From Hyphomonas beringensis (lineage in GTDB: Bacteria > Pseudomonadota > Alphaproteobacteria > Caulobacterales > Hyphomonadaceae), in contig NZ_AWFF01000054.1 of NCBI RefSeq assembly GCF_000682755.1, forward strand, positions 99,744-163,743: a stretch of DNA of 64,000 nucleotides, in the 5' to 3' direction. The translations under genes and the position numbers were made by a program. Positions 15,366-23,285 of the stretch are shown in pieces (position 1 is the stretch's first letter; every line of letters begins with the position of its first letter). Under the pieces are notes generated by a model, which was given only the letters and a program-made list of their open reading frames with translations, made no database searches and was not told the DNA's origin.

Positions 15366-16519
15366 TCCACCACCAGATAGCCAGCGTCCTGGATTTCCAG
15401 AGAGCCTGTATACTTCGCAGCAAACTTCGCCGTGGGGTCGATGTCGTAGCGATAGACCGAGCCGCCATGACTATTTACGCCGAATAGGACCGGTGCCTCC
15501 GCATCGTCTGTGACAACAATGTGAGTCATGTGCTCGACATGCGATCGATAGAGAACCTTTTTCTCTTTCATGTCGATGGCCCAAATTTCTTCTGCGCCAA
15601 ACTTGTGGCTGCCGTCCTCGGCATCTGGATGCATCGGTACGAACATGATTCCGTTGGGTTCGTTATAGGCGAGGATCTCGTATCCGCCCGGTGCCCAATT
15701 GCCTTCAATACCATCCGTATAAGACCAGCTGTCCAGAAGTTTGGCCTTTTTGTCTTTATCGGAAATCGTGACGAACTTGCCGTCATACGTCGAGAAGACA
15801 AGGTCTCCGTCTATCCTAACAGAATGGACAAACAGGGGCTCGCTCTCAACATCGAATACCTGATCGCTATATGCTTGGCTCTTCAGTTTGCCTTTGGACG
15901 TCAGCTGAACTGTCAGCATGCTTCCGTCCCCGCAAAGGCTGGAAAACTTCGATCCCTCTTCCGCAAGATAGATGCCCCAGCAGCCTGGGTTTGGAATTTC
16001 TGCAACCACTTCTCCAGCCGTGAGGTCTACGACAGAGACGGAAGTCGCTGGAGTCGCATTTTGTACAAAAGCCCATTTGCTGTCTGCACTAATGGCTAGT
16101 GCCGGTTGTTGCGCAGCTGTTTGAGCCATCTGTGGGGGCAGCTCGATCTCCTGTGTCGTCTCCAGCGTCTTGACATCAAATTTCTGGAGGTAGGCTTTTA
16201 TTGGCCCATATGTGATGCGCTCGGGAAACGCAGAGGATGAATAGCCAAACTTTTCATCCGGCCCGAGTGCGAACTGTGAGGTCATTCCTGTCGCGAAGTT
16301 TCCCTTATAGGAAAGATCATCAGTGGAAAGAATAGTGATCGCGCCGGCACCGCCCCACGAAGGTGATACGACAAAGAGGTTGGCGCCAGGCGATATTTCC
16401 GCCTCTACGGTAAGTTCCTCGGGTTCGATCGGGTCAGGTATGCTTGTCTCCTGGGCGTTGGCCCATGAGACAGAAAGAGACAACGCGAATAAGGATGCGC
16501 CGAACCAGTGTTTAGTCAT
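15362..16519 (-). CDS. aauB: Aromatic amine dehydrogenase heavy subunit
   Basis: 385 residues: signal peptide ending at ANA-QE, then a seven-bladed beta-propeller of the methylamine/aralkylamine dehydrogenase heavy-chain family. Recognisable stretches are EGNWAPGGYEILAYNE, MFVPMHPDAEDGSHKFGAEEIWAID and the Cys pair in PNPGCWGIYL...SLCGDGS. Two heavy and two TTQ-bearing light subunits form the periplasmic enzyme. It is the first gene of the minus-strand operon B-E-D-A-cytochrome. The heavy chain sets substrate preference, but phenylethylamine/tyramine versus methylamine cannot be decided from sequence by eye. Confidence 0.92.
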   Translation of the reverse strand: MTKHWFGASLFALSLSVSWANAQETSIPDPIEPEELTVEAEISPGANLFVVSPSWGGAGAITILSTDDLSYKGNFATGMTSQFALGPDEKFGYSSSAFPERITYGPIKAYLQKFDVKTLETTQEIELPPQMAQTAAQQPALAISADSKWAFVQNATPATSVSVVDLTAGEVVAEIPNPGCWGIYLAEEGSKFSSLCGDGSMLTVQLTSKGKLKSQAYSDQVFDVESEPLFVHSVRIDGDLVFSTYDGKFVTISDKDKKAKLLDSWSYTDGIEGNWAPGGYEILAYNEPNGIMFVPMHPDAEDGSHKFGAEEIWAIDMKEKKVLYRSHVEHMTHIVVTDDAEAPVLFGVNSHGGSVYRYDIDPTAKFAAKYTGSLEIQDAGYLVVE

Positions 16520-17012
16520 TTGAACTTCCTCGTTTAAGCGATCAAAAAAATTGCTCTTGCCCTGGAAGTCGTCACCGCCCTTTTTAGATTTCTTTGAATG
16601 TCAAACTGAATTCTTCCCTGCGACACCCTCTATGACATAATTGTTATTTTGATGGATCGGTCTTTATCCAGACTTATTTTGGCGATTAAGCTGATCGGCC
16701 CCGTTACCGCACATGCATCGCGCAAAATCGTATTGGCAATGATTACTTTCGTGCCCTTCGTGGCTTTCCTGATGCCAAAACCCGCAAAGGTGGACGAGAA
16801 AATCCGTCTGGGTTTCCTTGCTTGCCTGAACAGCGAACAACCTTGCCTGTGGATCGTGCAGCAGAGCACGAAAGTACCGTGTGCGAAGAGGTGTGTGTGC
16901 AAAGAGACTGTGCACGCGATCCGTCATTTTTCATATCAAGTTCATCGGATGGTAGGTATTTTAAAAAAATCTGCTGTCTGCAGAGTACCTAGATCAGCAC
17001 GGAAACAGATAT
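16520..17012. other. Divergent promoter region between aauB and a cytochrome c gene
   Basis: No gene is credible here. Open frames exist on both strands but have poor coding character and no ribosome sites. The stretch 16747-16768 contains two CCTTCGTGG-like units (minus strand CACGAAGGGCACGAA), a sequence often seen as small dispersed repeats in bacteria. The rest is AT-richer than the flanking genes and presumably holds the promoters of both transcripts. Confidence 0.5.
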
Positions 17013-17405
17013 ATGAAAATGCCAATCACTCGCATGAAGTTCATCCCAAGCATGGTTGTGTGGGGTTTGGTCTGCGGAGTTGCTCTGGCCGATGAACCAT
17101 CGGAAGGGGCGGCGCTCTTTAAAAGACAGTGTGCCGTTTGCCACTCGGTTGTGCCGGGGCAAACCTTGATGGGTCCTAGCCTCGCGGGGGTCGTGGGGCG
17201 TCCAGCCGGTTCTCTGGATGGCTTTCGGTATTCGCGCGCAATGCAAGATGCAGGCTTTGTGTGGAATGCCGAAGAGCTCGACGCCTTTATAGAGTCTCCA
17301 CGCAAGCATGTGCGTGGAACCAATATGTCTTATCCAGGTGAGCGTCGGCCTGAAAAGCGGGCGGCGATTATCGAATATCTGACACAATTGAGCACCGCGG
17401 ATTGA
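17013..17405 (+). CDS. Class I soluble cytochrome c (c2/c550 type)
   Basis: 130 residues: signal peptide (cleavage near ALA-DE), haem site CAVCH (residues 40-44), MGPSLAGVVGRPAGS typical of the cytochrome c2 family, and axial Met in GTNMSYPG near residue 109. It is a periplasmic electron carrier. It is divergent from the amine dehydrogenase operon across a 490-bp promoter region and could relay electrons from that enzyme to the oxidase (inference); no azurin or amicyanin gene is present nearby. Confidence 0.88.
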   Translation: MKMPITRMKFIPSMVVWGLVCGVALADEPSEGAALFKRQCAVCHSVVPGQTLMGPSLAGVVGRPAGSLDGFRYSRAMQDAGFVWNAEELDAFIESPRKHVRGTNMSYPGERRPEKRAAIIEYLTQLSTAD

Positions 17406-17589
17406 TTGGTTCGTCTTGTATGAGAATGTATGTGGCGTTTGATGCCCGTCACAGGTGGCAGATTTTGGCGTTCAGTCCATCGAATTTGAAGGTACTGTCC
17501 TTGGGTATCTGTGGCCTTGGTAAATGCTCTCATGTCGAGCTTTCTGAGCCGTGTGAGTAAACTCATCTATGTTGGGCGCGATGGTGGGG

Positions 17590-17870
17590 CTGAAGTGGCC
17601 AATATTATATTGGTGCGGTGTATCTACAGCTGCGCTGCGTAGAAGCCAGCCGCCCAGGTCACTATAAATATAATGCAGGGCGGCAAAGATGCGGGGGCGA
17701 TCACTAGCGAGTTGCCAGGCATGCAGCCAATTATCGGGTCGAACTCAGCAGTTGCGAGATATCTGATGATCGCAAGGGCCGATTTCAGGCCGCGCGTCTT
17801 ATCGAGTTCGATGTTTAGGGCTGTAAAGTCGCGCATTCATCGCGCAGTAAGTACGTCGCCTTCGGGGAGA
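17590..17870 (-). pseudogene. Possible remnant of an AraC-family regulator
   Basis: One minus-strand frame reads ...SALAIIRYLATAEFDP, and a second, shifted frame continues NWLHAWQ...DRPRIFAALHYIYSDLGG. Together they resemble the end of the ligand-binding domain and the linker of AraC-type regulators (pattern W-L-x-DPRI-x-AAL-x-x-IH). The helix-turn-helix part that should follow is missing and stops interrupt both frames. The call rests on pattern memory only. Confidence 0.3.
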
Positions 17871-18008
17871 TACTGAAGGAGTTCGAGGCAGGACGAAGCA
17901 CGCTCCAACTCCACGCGATCCGGTTATTTAAAGTTCGAGAGTATTACGCCGTAAACACAGTCTGGCTTTGCAGCCGTCAAGTGGGCCCCAATATAATCCC
18001 CTAAGGTC

Positions 18009-18029
18009 AATCGATTCAGTGAATTGATT
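18009..18029. promoter_or_regulatory. 21-bp palindrome upstream of TBDR 3
   Basis: Arms AATCGATTCA (18009-18018) and TGAATTGATT (18020-18029) around a central G, one mismatch in ten pairs. It is 270 bp before the TBDR 3 start. Operator for an unidentified regulator is the likely role. Confidence 0.45.
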
Positions 18030-18270
18030 ATAATTGGTCTTAAGGACCTCTTTTGCGGTTCGTGTTCTCAAAAACCCGAGAAACCTTGGTCTTATTCATG
18101 TGCGTGTCGCGCTATCAGAAGATCTTTTAAGGTACTGTAACTAATGAGTTATTCATACTTTAAATGCCCGCCCGCTGGAGCTGGTGCCGCTTCATGTAGA
18201 GGACGAAAACCCAAAAAGGGTCTTGACGACAACTATTAACGAGAGACATCTATAGGCAATAACAAAAAGC

Positions 18271-18292
18271 CCCTGCAACGTCGGGGGCAGGG
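18271..18292 (+). promoter_or_regulatory. Hairpin reaching into the TBDR 3 ribosome-binding site
   Basis: CCCTGC (18271-18276) can pair with GCAGGG (18287-18292); the second arm contains the first bases of the GGGAGGG ribosome site at 18290-18296, 4 bases before ATG 18301. An alternative pairing GCCCC (18269-18273) with GGGGC (18284-18288) leaves the site free. Such alternatives could tune translation, but this may be chance in a G-rich leader. Confidence 0.3.
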
Positions 18293-18300
18293 AGGGAATA

Positions 18301-20748
18301 ATGCTAAAACGCACTTTTGGTGCCACGGTCTCGGTGTGTGCTGTTGCCATAGCGATGAACTCAGCAATGGCGCAGGAGGTAGCAGGAAGTTCTGCGGAAG
18401 ATACGGAGTCCCGTACACTGAGTACTGTGACAGTCACGGCTACGCGCCGCGAGCAGAGTATCCAGGACACAGGCGCATCCGTGTCGGCGCTCGATAGCGA
18501 TGCGATGCGCATTCGGTCCGTCGAGTCCGTCGAGGATATTGCTGATCTTGTTCCCGGTCTTCAGGTGTCGAGCTATCAGGGGGACACATCCATTTTCATT
18601 CGCGGTATTGGTACGCCGGTTATTGTCGCAGGCGCCGATAGCTCCACTGCGACTTATCTCGACGGAGTGTACCTTTCTCGGGCCGCAGCGATCGGCCCTG
18701 GTTTCTTTGATGTCGAGCGCGTTGAGGTTCTGCGCGGACCGCAAGGAACGCTCTATGGGCGTAATGCAACTGGCGGTGCAGTGAACATCATCACAAAACG
18801 TCCGACAGATGAGTTTTCTGGAGAGGCGCGTCTGATAGTTGGGAATTATGATCGCACACAAGTGTTTGCAGCTCTAAGCGGGCCGGTGACTGAAGGTGTG
18901 CGAGTGCGCCTGGCTGTCCAGAAAGAAGACCGTAGCGGATACACGACGGTTCATTTGCCGCGCGGCGCGCTTCCTCCATCCCAGCCGGATCGTACATTTG
19001 ATGCCGAAGACAAGCATGACATTGTGGCGCGTGCCAAAGTTGAGTTTGATCTCACGCCCAGCGCCATGTTCACCCTAACAGGTGATTATTACGAAGCTGA
19101 TGATCGGGCCAATGTGTTTCACTTCGCGAGCCTCGGCTATCAGGAGGAAGTGCCTAATTGGCTTGGTACGCGAGAAGGCTCCCAAACGCTGCCTTATTTC
19201 GGTATCAAGAATAGTGGCCGAATTTCAGCTGTCGCATCGCGTGATATTTATTCCGCGGTTGATTATTTCAACAAAACCTCCGTGTGGGGCCTGACAGGAC
19301 GTCTTGATTGGGCTGTCGGTGATTACGACCTTCAGGTCATCACCGGGTATAAAGATACCGATCCCGACTTCCAAAACTCTTTTGACTTGGGAGATACTTT
19401 TAACACCTACATACATCGCAGCGAAGACCATCAGCAGTGGAATGCTGACTTTCAGATATCCTCTCCGTCGGAGAAACGGTTCAGCTGGATTGCGGGTGGT
19501 GGGTATTTTTCTGAAGAGAATGATGTCCAGAACAATATCTTTGGAGACTTTTGGGAGCCGATCCTGATCCAGGGCTTGCTTGACTTGCAGGCCGCTAACG
19601 TTCTGCCTGCTTTTCCGGTAGATATTCCTGAGAGTACATTATGTTGTGAGCTTCACCTGAATGGAAGTCAGGAAACAGAGGCCTTCAACATTTTTGTAGA
19701 TACCAGTTTCGATCTGACAGATACGCTAACGCTGAAAGCGGGCTTGCGATATTCAGAGGAAGAGCGCGACGGCTTCCAGAATTTTGACCTTGCCTTCCTG
19801 CCGGCTGTGCCCGGCGGTGATCTTGTGCGCTTCGCACCAGAGGTCATGTTCTTTCCCAATGCTGTAAGCGATCAGCGCGATGGGGTTCAGCCAGACCCAT
19901 TTGGGTTTGTGGTCGCGCCTGTGGAAGGGCCCGCAACATTTGATGCAACAACGCCGAAAATTGCTTTGGAGTGGGCGCCTACGGATGATCTTCTTGTATA
20001 CGCGAGTGCTCAACGGGGCTTTAAAAGTGGCGGTTATAATATCGGCTCCAATCAGAGAACGCCTTACGAGCCGGAAGAAATTTGGGCATATGAAGGCGGC
20101 GTAAAGGCTGGTCTGCTTGAGGATCGCCTTCGCTTTAATGCGTCTGCGTTTGTGTATGACTATACGAACTTGCAGGCGCAGGACTCAATTGCCAATCAAC
20201 CCATCATTCGGAACGTCGGCAAGGCAGAGGTGAAGGGGGCCGAATTGGAGTTTGCCGCCTTGCTGAGCGATGTGTTCCAGATCGATGGCGCTGTAACGTA
20301 TCTTGATGCGACCTTTACCGAGGGCGAGCTTACAGAGCCGCTTCGTCCTGCGCCGCTGAGCGAGCCTCCAGGTTCGACGGTTCGGAATCTGGATGGCTTG
20401 AGATTGCCCCGTGCCCCGGAGTGGAAAGCTAGTTTTGGGGGGCAAGCTGACTTCTCTGCCTTTCGTGGAGATGTCACTCTCCGGGCAGATTATACGTGGC
20501 AGGATGAAATATACTTCACCGTTTTCAATATAAAGGCTGCCTCACAGGATAGCTATGGTGTGGCTCGGGCAAGGGCAGCTTATACACCCGCGAATGGACG
20601 CTACACAGTCGCTTTGTTCGGGGAGAATTTGTTCGATGAAACGTACTTCACAAATCAGATTCTGACCGGAACAACGTATGGCGCTGAATTTGTTGGCACG
20701 CTTGGGGCACCGCGTACTTTCGGCATAGAGCTTTCCACCCAGTTTTAG
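18301..20748 (+). CDS. TonB-dependent outer-membrane receptor (TBDR 3)
   Basis: 815 residues; GGGAGGG precedes the ATG. Signal peptide (to about residue 25, MAQ-EV), plug starting STVTVTATRREQSIQDTGASVSAL, signature RVEVLRGPQGTLYGRNATGG around 141-160, barrel ending in terminal Phe (IELSTQF). No STN domain. A Cys-Cys motif (STLCCELHLN) lies in an extracellular-loop-like region. A SnoaL-like gene follows after 23 bp on the same strand and a P450 is close by, so the receptor may take up a hydrophobic or polycyclic substrate modified by that P450 (inference). Confidence 0.93.
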   Translation: MLKRTFGATVSVCAVAIAMNSAMAQEVAGSSAEDTESRTLSTVTVTATRREQSIQDTGASVSALDSDAMRIRSVESVEDIADLVPGLQVSSYQGDTSIFIRGIGTPVIVAGADSSTATYLDGVYLSRAAAIGPGFFDVERVEVLRGPQGTLYGRNATGGAVNIITKRPTDEFSGEARLIVGNYDRTQVFAALSGPVTEGVRVRLAVQKEDRSGYTTVHLPRGALPPSQPDRTFDAEDKHDIVARAKVEFDLTPSAMFTLTGDYYEADDRANVFHFASLGYQEEVPNWLGTREGSQTLPYFGIKNSGRISAVASRDIYSAVDYFNKTSVWGLTGRLDWAVGDYDLQVITGYKDTDPDFQNSFDLGDTFNTYIHRSEDHQQWNADFQISSPSEKRFSWIAGGGYFSEENDVQNNIFGDFWEPILIQGLLDLQAANVLPAFPVDIPESTLCCELHLNGSQETEAFNIFVDTSFDLTDTLTLKAGLRYSEEERDGFQNFDLAFLPAVPGGDLVRFAPEVMFFPNAVSDQRDGVQPDPFGFVVAPVEGPATFDATTPKIALEWAPTDDLLVYASAQRGFKSGGYNIGSNQRTPYEPEEIWAYEGGVKAGLLEDRLRFNASAFVYDYTNLQAQDSIANQPIIRNVGKAEVKGAELEFAALLSDVFQIDGAVTYLDATFTEGELTEPLRPAPLSEPPGSTVRNLDGLRLPRAPEWKASFGGQADFSAFRGDVTLRADYTWQDEIYFTVFNIKAASQDSYGVARARAAYTPANGRYTVALFGENLFDETYFTNQILTGTTYGAEFVGTLGAPRTFGIELSTQF

Positions 20749-20771
20749 GGATAACGCAGAAGGACAAAGAG

Positions 20772-21188
20772 ATGACAAAGACATCACTAAGCGTGGCTGA
20801 GGATTGGTACGCTGCTGTACATGAGAATGATTTTGAAAAGTTGTTTAATGTGATGGCGGATGATTGCACGATCGAATTCTACGGACCAAGTGTAATACCC
20901 TTTGCGGGCATTTTTCGGGGTAAGGAAAAGTGCGCATTATTCTTTGGTCATGTTGGCAACGACGTGGACATTGAAGAGTTCCGCCAAGACGAATTTATCT
21001 GCGAGCGAGACAAAGTGGCGGTGACAGGGCACTTGCGCATGGTGCTGAAGGCTACCGGACGTCTCTATTCCGCAGATTATGCTCACATACTCACAATACG
21101 TGATGGCCAGGTCGTCAGGTTTCGAGACTTTCAGGATACGGCGCAAGCCGCGCATGTTGCTTTCGCTCTGGCGACGCCAGAACGCTAG
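20772..21188 (+). CDS. SnoaL-like / NTF2-fold polyketide-cyclase-type protein
   Basis: 138 residues, start with AAGGAC upstream. The pattern VAEDWYAAVHENDFEKLFNVMADDCTIEFYGP...PFAGIFRGKEKCALFFGHV followed by YAHILTIRDGQVVRFRDFQDTAQAAHVAF is typical of the SnoaL/NTF2-like fold. Members include isomerases, cyclases and hydrolases for small hydrophobic substrates, but many have no known activity. It is probably co-transcribed with TBDR 3. No signal peptide, so cytoplasmic. Confidence 0.8.
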   Translation: MTKTSLSVAEDWYAAVHENDFEKLFNVMADDCTIEFYGPSVIPFAGIFRGKEKCALFFGHVGNDVDIEEFRQDEFICERDKVAVTGHLRMVLKATGRLYSADYAHILTIRDGQVVRFRDFQDTAQAAHVAFALATPER

Positions 21189-21230
21189 GGTGTGAGAGTT
21201 GTGGCAATGGTCAGGTGTGGCGGGGTAAAA

Positions 21231-21770
21231 TCAAGCCGGTTCTTTAGGCTTTGCCGAACGGCGTCGCTTGGGTTTTTGCCTGGCCGCTGCTTCGGCGGCC
21301 AGTTCGTGATGGATTTCTGTCACGCGAGCCAGAAAGTGAACGCCGGATCTGATTTCATCCTCACTAAGCCGATCAACCATCGTATCCAGAAATGCGCTGC
21401 CATTGCGCATCATGCTTTCGACAAACTGGACGCCGCGAGGTGTCAGCGTCACAAATTTCTCACGCCCGTTTTCAGGATCTTCCGTCATCGTTATCAGGTT
21501 GAGGGGAGCCTTGGACAGCGCGCGCAGGGATTTGGAAATCGCCGAACTGGTGACTTCATACCAGGACGCAAGCGCACCCGCGATTTCCTTTCGGCGCATT
21601 TTCCGCCCATCCGTGCCTCGCGTGTGAATGGTCCAGAGAATGCAGGATTGCTGCCGGGTGAGAACACCGCACTTCAGTGCGTCTTCGATCTGCATTCCCA
21701 CCAGATAATGGATGGGAAAAAACAAATCGAGGAAGTCATTACTCGCCTGTTTGCGCTTCGAGAGGTCCAT
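21231..21770 (-). CDS. MarR-family transcriptional regulator
   Basis: 179 residues; GGAG precedes the ATG. A winged helix occupies about residues 45-120 (QQSCILWTIHTRG, IAGALASWYEVTSSAISKSLRALSKAPLNLITMTEDPENGREKFVTLTPRG), followed by a basic C-terminal tail (RQKPKRRRSAKPKEP). MarR proteins usually repress adjacent catabolic genes until a phenolic or other ligand binds. It is divergent from the P450 gene, with inverted repeats between them. Confidence 0.88.
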   Translation of the reverse strand: MDLSKRKQASNDFLDLFFPIHYLVGMQIEDALKCGVLTRQQSCILWTIHTRGTDGRKMRRKEIAGALASWYEVTSSAISKSLRALSKAPLNLITMTEDPENGREKFVTLTPRGVQFVESMMRNGSAFLDTMVDRLSEDEIRSGVHFLARVTEIHHELAAEAAARQKPKRRRSAKPKEPA

Positions 21771-21832
21771 ATGGTCTCCGGTTCATCGTTACTTTTCAAA
21801 CATTAAACGAATTCGGGGCGGCCTTCAAATCC

Positions 21833-21871
21833 CTATGGGGCCTAGCCTCACGAGAAAGGTCCGCCCCATAG
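21833..21871. promoter_or_regulatory. Inverted repeat between MarR and P450 genes
   Basis: Perfect 9-bp arms CTATGGGGC (21833-21841) and GCCCCATAG (21863-21871), 21 bases apart, in the divergent MarR/P450 intergenic region. Likely an operator or a leader hairpin. Confidence 0.45.
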
Positions 21872-21886
21872 TAAATGGGTCCTAAA

Positions 21887-21897
21887 GACATAATGTC
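21887..21897. promoter_or_regulatory. Short perfect palindrome, candidate MarR operator
   Basis: GACAT-A-ATGTC, perfect over 11 bases, 90 bp before the P450 start and 117 bp before the MarR start. Size and placement fit a MarR-type site, but the assignment is inference. Confidence 0.4.
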
Positions 21898-21987
21898 CTC
21901 ATGGAAAACAAGATAGTCCCCTCATAACACCAGATTTCCACCGGCCACGAGCAGCATGCTGGGCCGTTTAACCCGGGAGAAGACCAC

Positions 21988-23235
21988 ATGGCCGATGCTA
22001 TGACCAAACCTACAATACCAGACGATTTTCATGTTCGTGATCTTTATTCCCCGGACGTGATGGCTAATCCCTATCCATATTATGAGCATTTGCGTGACAA
22101 GCCGATCCAGTTCGGCCTGGAGGACTATCCGCCCGGGACAATCCCGGGCGTAGACAAACCATTTCCGGCTTGGGTTGTCCTCAAACACGCTGATGTCCAG
22201 GAGGTGTGTCGCCGCGCTGATGTGTTCTCATCACGTGACATCATGCAGGAAGAATCCGAGGCACCAACACTCATGCTGGTCAATCATGATGACCCTCGGC
22301 ATGCAGAGCTCCGTAAAATCGCGCAAATGGCTTTCTCTCCCAAGAGGGTGATGACTGATCTGGCCCCTTGGATGGAAAGCACGGTTGAGGCGCAACTTGA
22401 TGCGGTTGGCGGCGGGAAGGTCGATTTCATGCGGGATCTGGCGCCTAACCTGCCGGCGCTTGTGATGACCAAACTGATTGGGACACCACAGGAGGATTAT
22501 GTCCTGCTGCGGCGATGGGCGAATGCATTTATGGTCACGTCCGACTTTACAATTGCTGAGCGTCAGCAATGCAATGTTGAGCTTTGGAACTACTATCAGG
22601 CTGCGGTCGACCAGCGTTGTGCAGATATCAAGGCTGGTAAGCCGGTTCCTGACGATCTTATGTCTGCTTTTATTCAGGCTGAAGCAGATGGCAATAAGCT
22701 GACCAAGGAAGAGGTTGTCCGTTTCTGTCTTACATTGGTTGTCGCAGGGGCTGAAACGACAGGGTACCTTCTTGGCAATTTGATTGATGTCCTGGTAGAT
22801 CAGCCTGACCTCTATGGCAGTCTTCGTGAAGACCGTTCATTGGTGCGTGCCTTTATCGAGGAAAGCCTGCGTCGTGATGGACCGGTCCAGAGGCTTCATC
22901 GTGTCTGCACAGAAGATTATGAGCTCAGCGGCGCCCAGATAAAGGCAGGCGATTGGGTGGCGATCTTTCATGCATCCGCCAACCGGGACCCTGCGGTATT
23001 TGATAGGCCGGATAAGTTTATCCTGAAGCGTCCAAATATGATCAAGCAGGCTACGTTCGGTCACGGTGTTCATCACTGTATGGGGGCAGGAATCGCGCGC
23101 AATGAAGCGGCTCAGATGATCAACAGTCTATTGAACAGATACAGCCGTCTGGAACCTGCTGGCGACCGGGTGCGTCAGCGCGGCGGCCTTCTTAATTATG
23201 GCCTGGAGACGTGTCCCGTAAATCTGGTTGAGTAA
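21988..23235 (+). CDS. Cytochrome P450
   Basis: 415 residues, soluble bacterial type. GGGAGAAG precedes the start. The oxygen-binding I-helix motif is present (VAGAETTGYLLGN), the ExxR pair appears in FIEESLRRDGP, and haem-ligating Cys364 lies in FGHGVHHCMGAGIARNEA. It hydroxylates a small organic substrate using electrons from a ferredoxin system; no ferredoxin or reductase gene is adjacent. The neighbours (TonB receptor, SnoaL-like protein, MarR repressor) suggest uptake and oxidation of a hydrophobic compound such as a terpenoid or steroid; the sequence alone does not decide. Confidence 0.93.
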   Translation: MADAMTKPTIPDDFHVRDLYSPDVMANPYPYYEHLRDKPIQFGLEDYPPGTIPGVDKPFPAWVVLKHADVQEVCRRADVFSSRDIMQEESEAPTLMLVNHDDPRHAELRKIAQMAFSPKRVMTDLAPWMESTVEAQLDAVGGGKVDFMRDLAPNLPALVMTKLIGTPQEDYVLLRRWANAFMVTSDFTIAERQQCNVELWNYYQAAVDQRCADIKAGKPVPDDLMSAFIQAEADGNKLTKEEVVRFCLTLVVAGAETTGYLLGNLIDVLVDQPDLYGSLREDRSLVRAFIEESLRRDGPVQRLHRVCTEDYELSGAQIKAGDWVAIFHASANRDPAVFDRPDKFILKRPNMIKQATFGHGVHHCMGAGIARNEAAQMINSLLNRYSRLEPAGDRVRQRGGLLNYGLETCPVNLVE

Positions 23236-23285
23236 GCGCAGGCGAGGGGGCACTTACAATTTACCTTTCTCTGGCATCGTTTTAG

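Larger units (their letters stand above)
17406..18300. other. Gene-poor region upstream of TBDR 3
   Basis: No intact gene is seen. 17590-17870 holds a decayed AraC-like fragment on the minus strand. 18009-18029 is a 21-bp palindrome, 18036-18048 a smaller one (GGTC-TTAAG-GACC), and 18271-18292 a hairpin next to the TBDR 3 start. The region is AT-richer than the gene clusters, consistent with an old insertion or deletion scar. Confidence 0.5.

Noticed and set aside
16649..17095. Plus-strand open frame of 148 codons in front of and overlapping the cytochrome c gene
   Set aside because: It overlaps the real cytochrome gene in another frame, has no ribosome site and its translation has no recognisable domain or normal composition.
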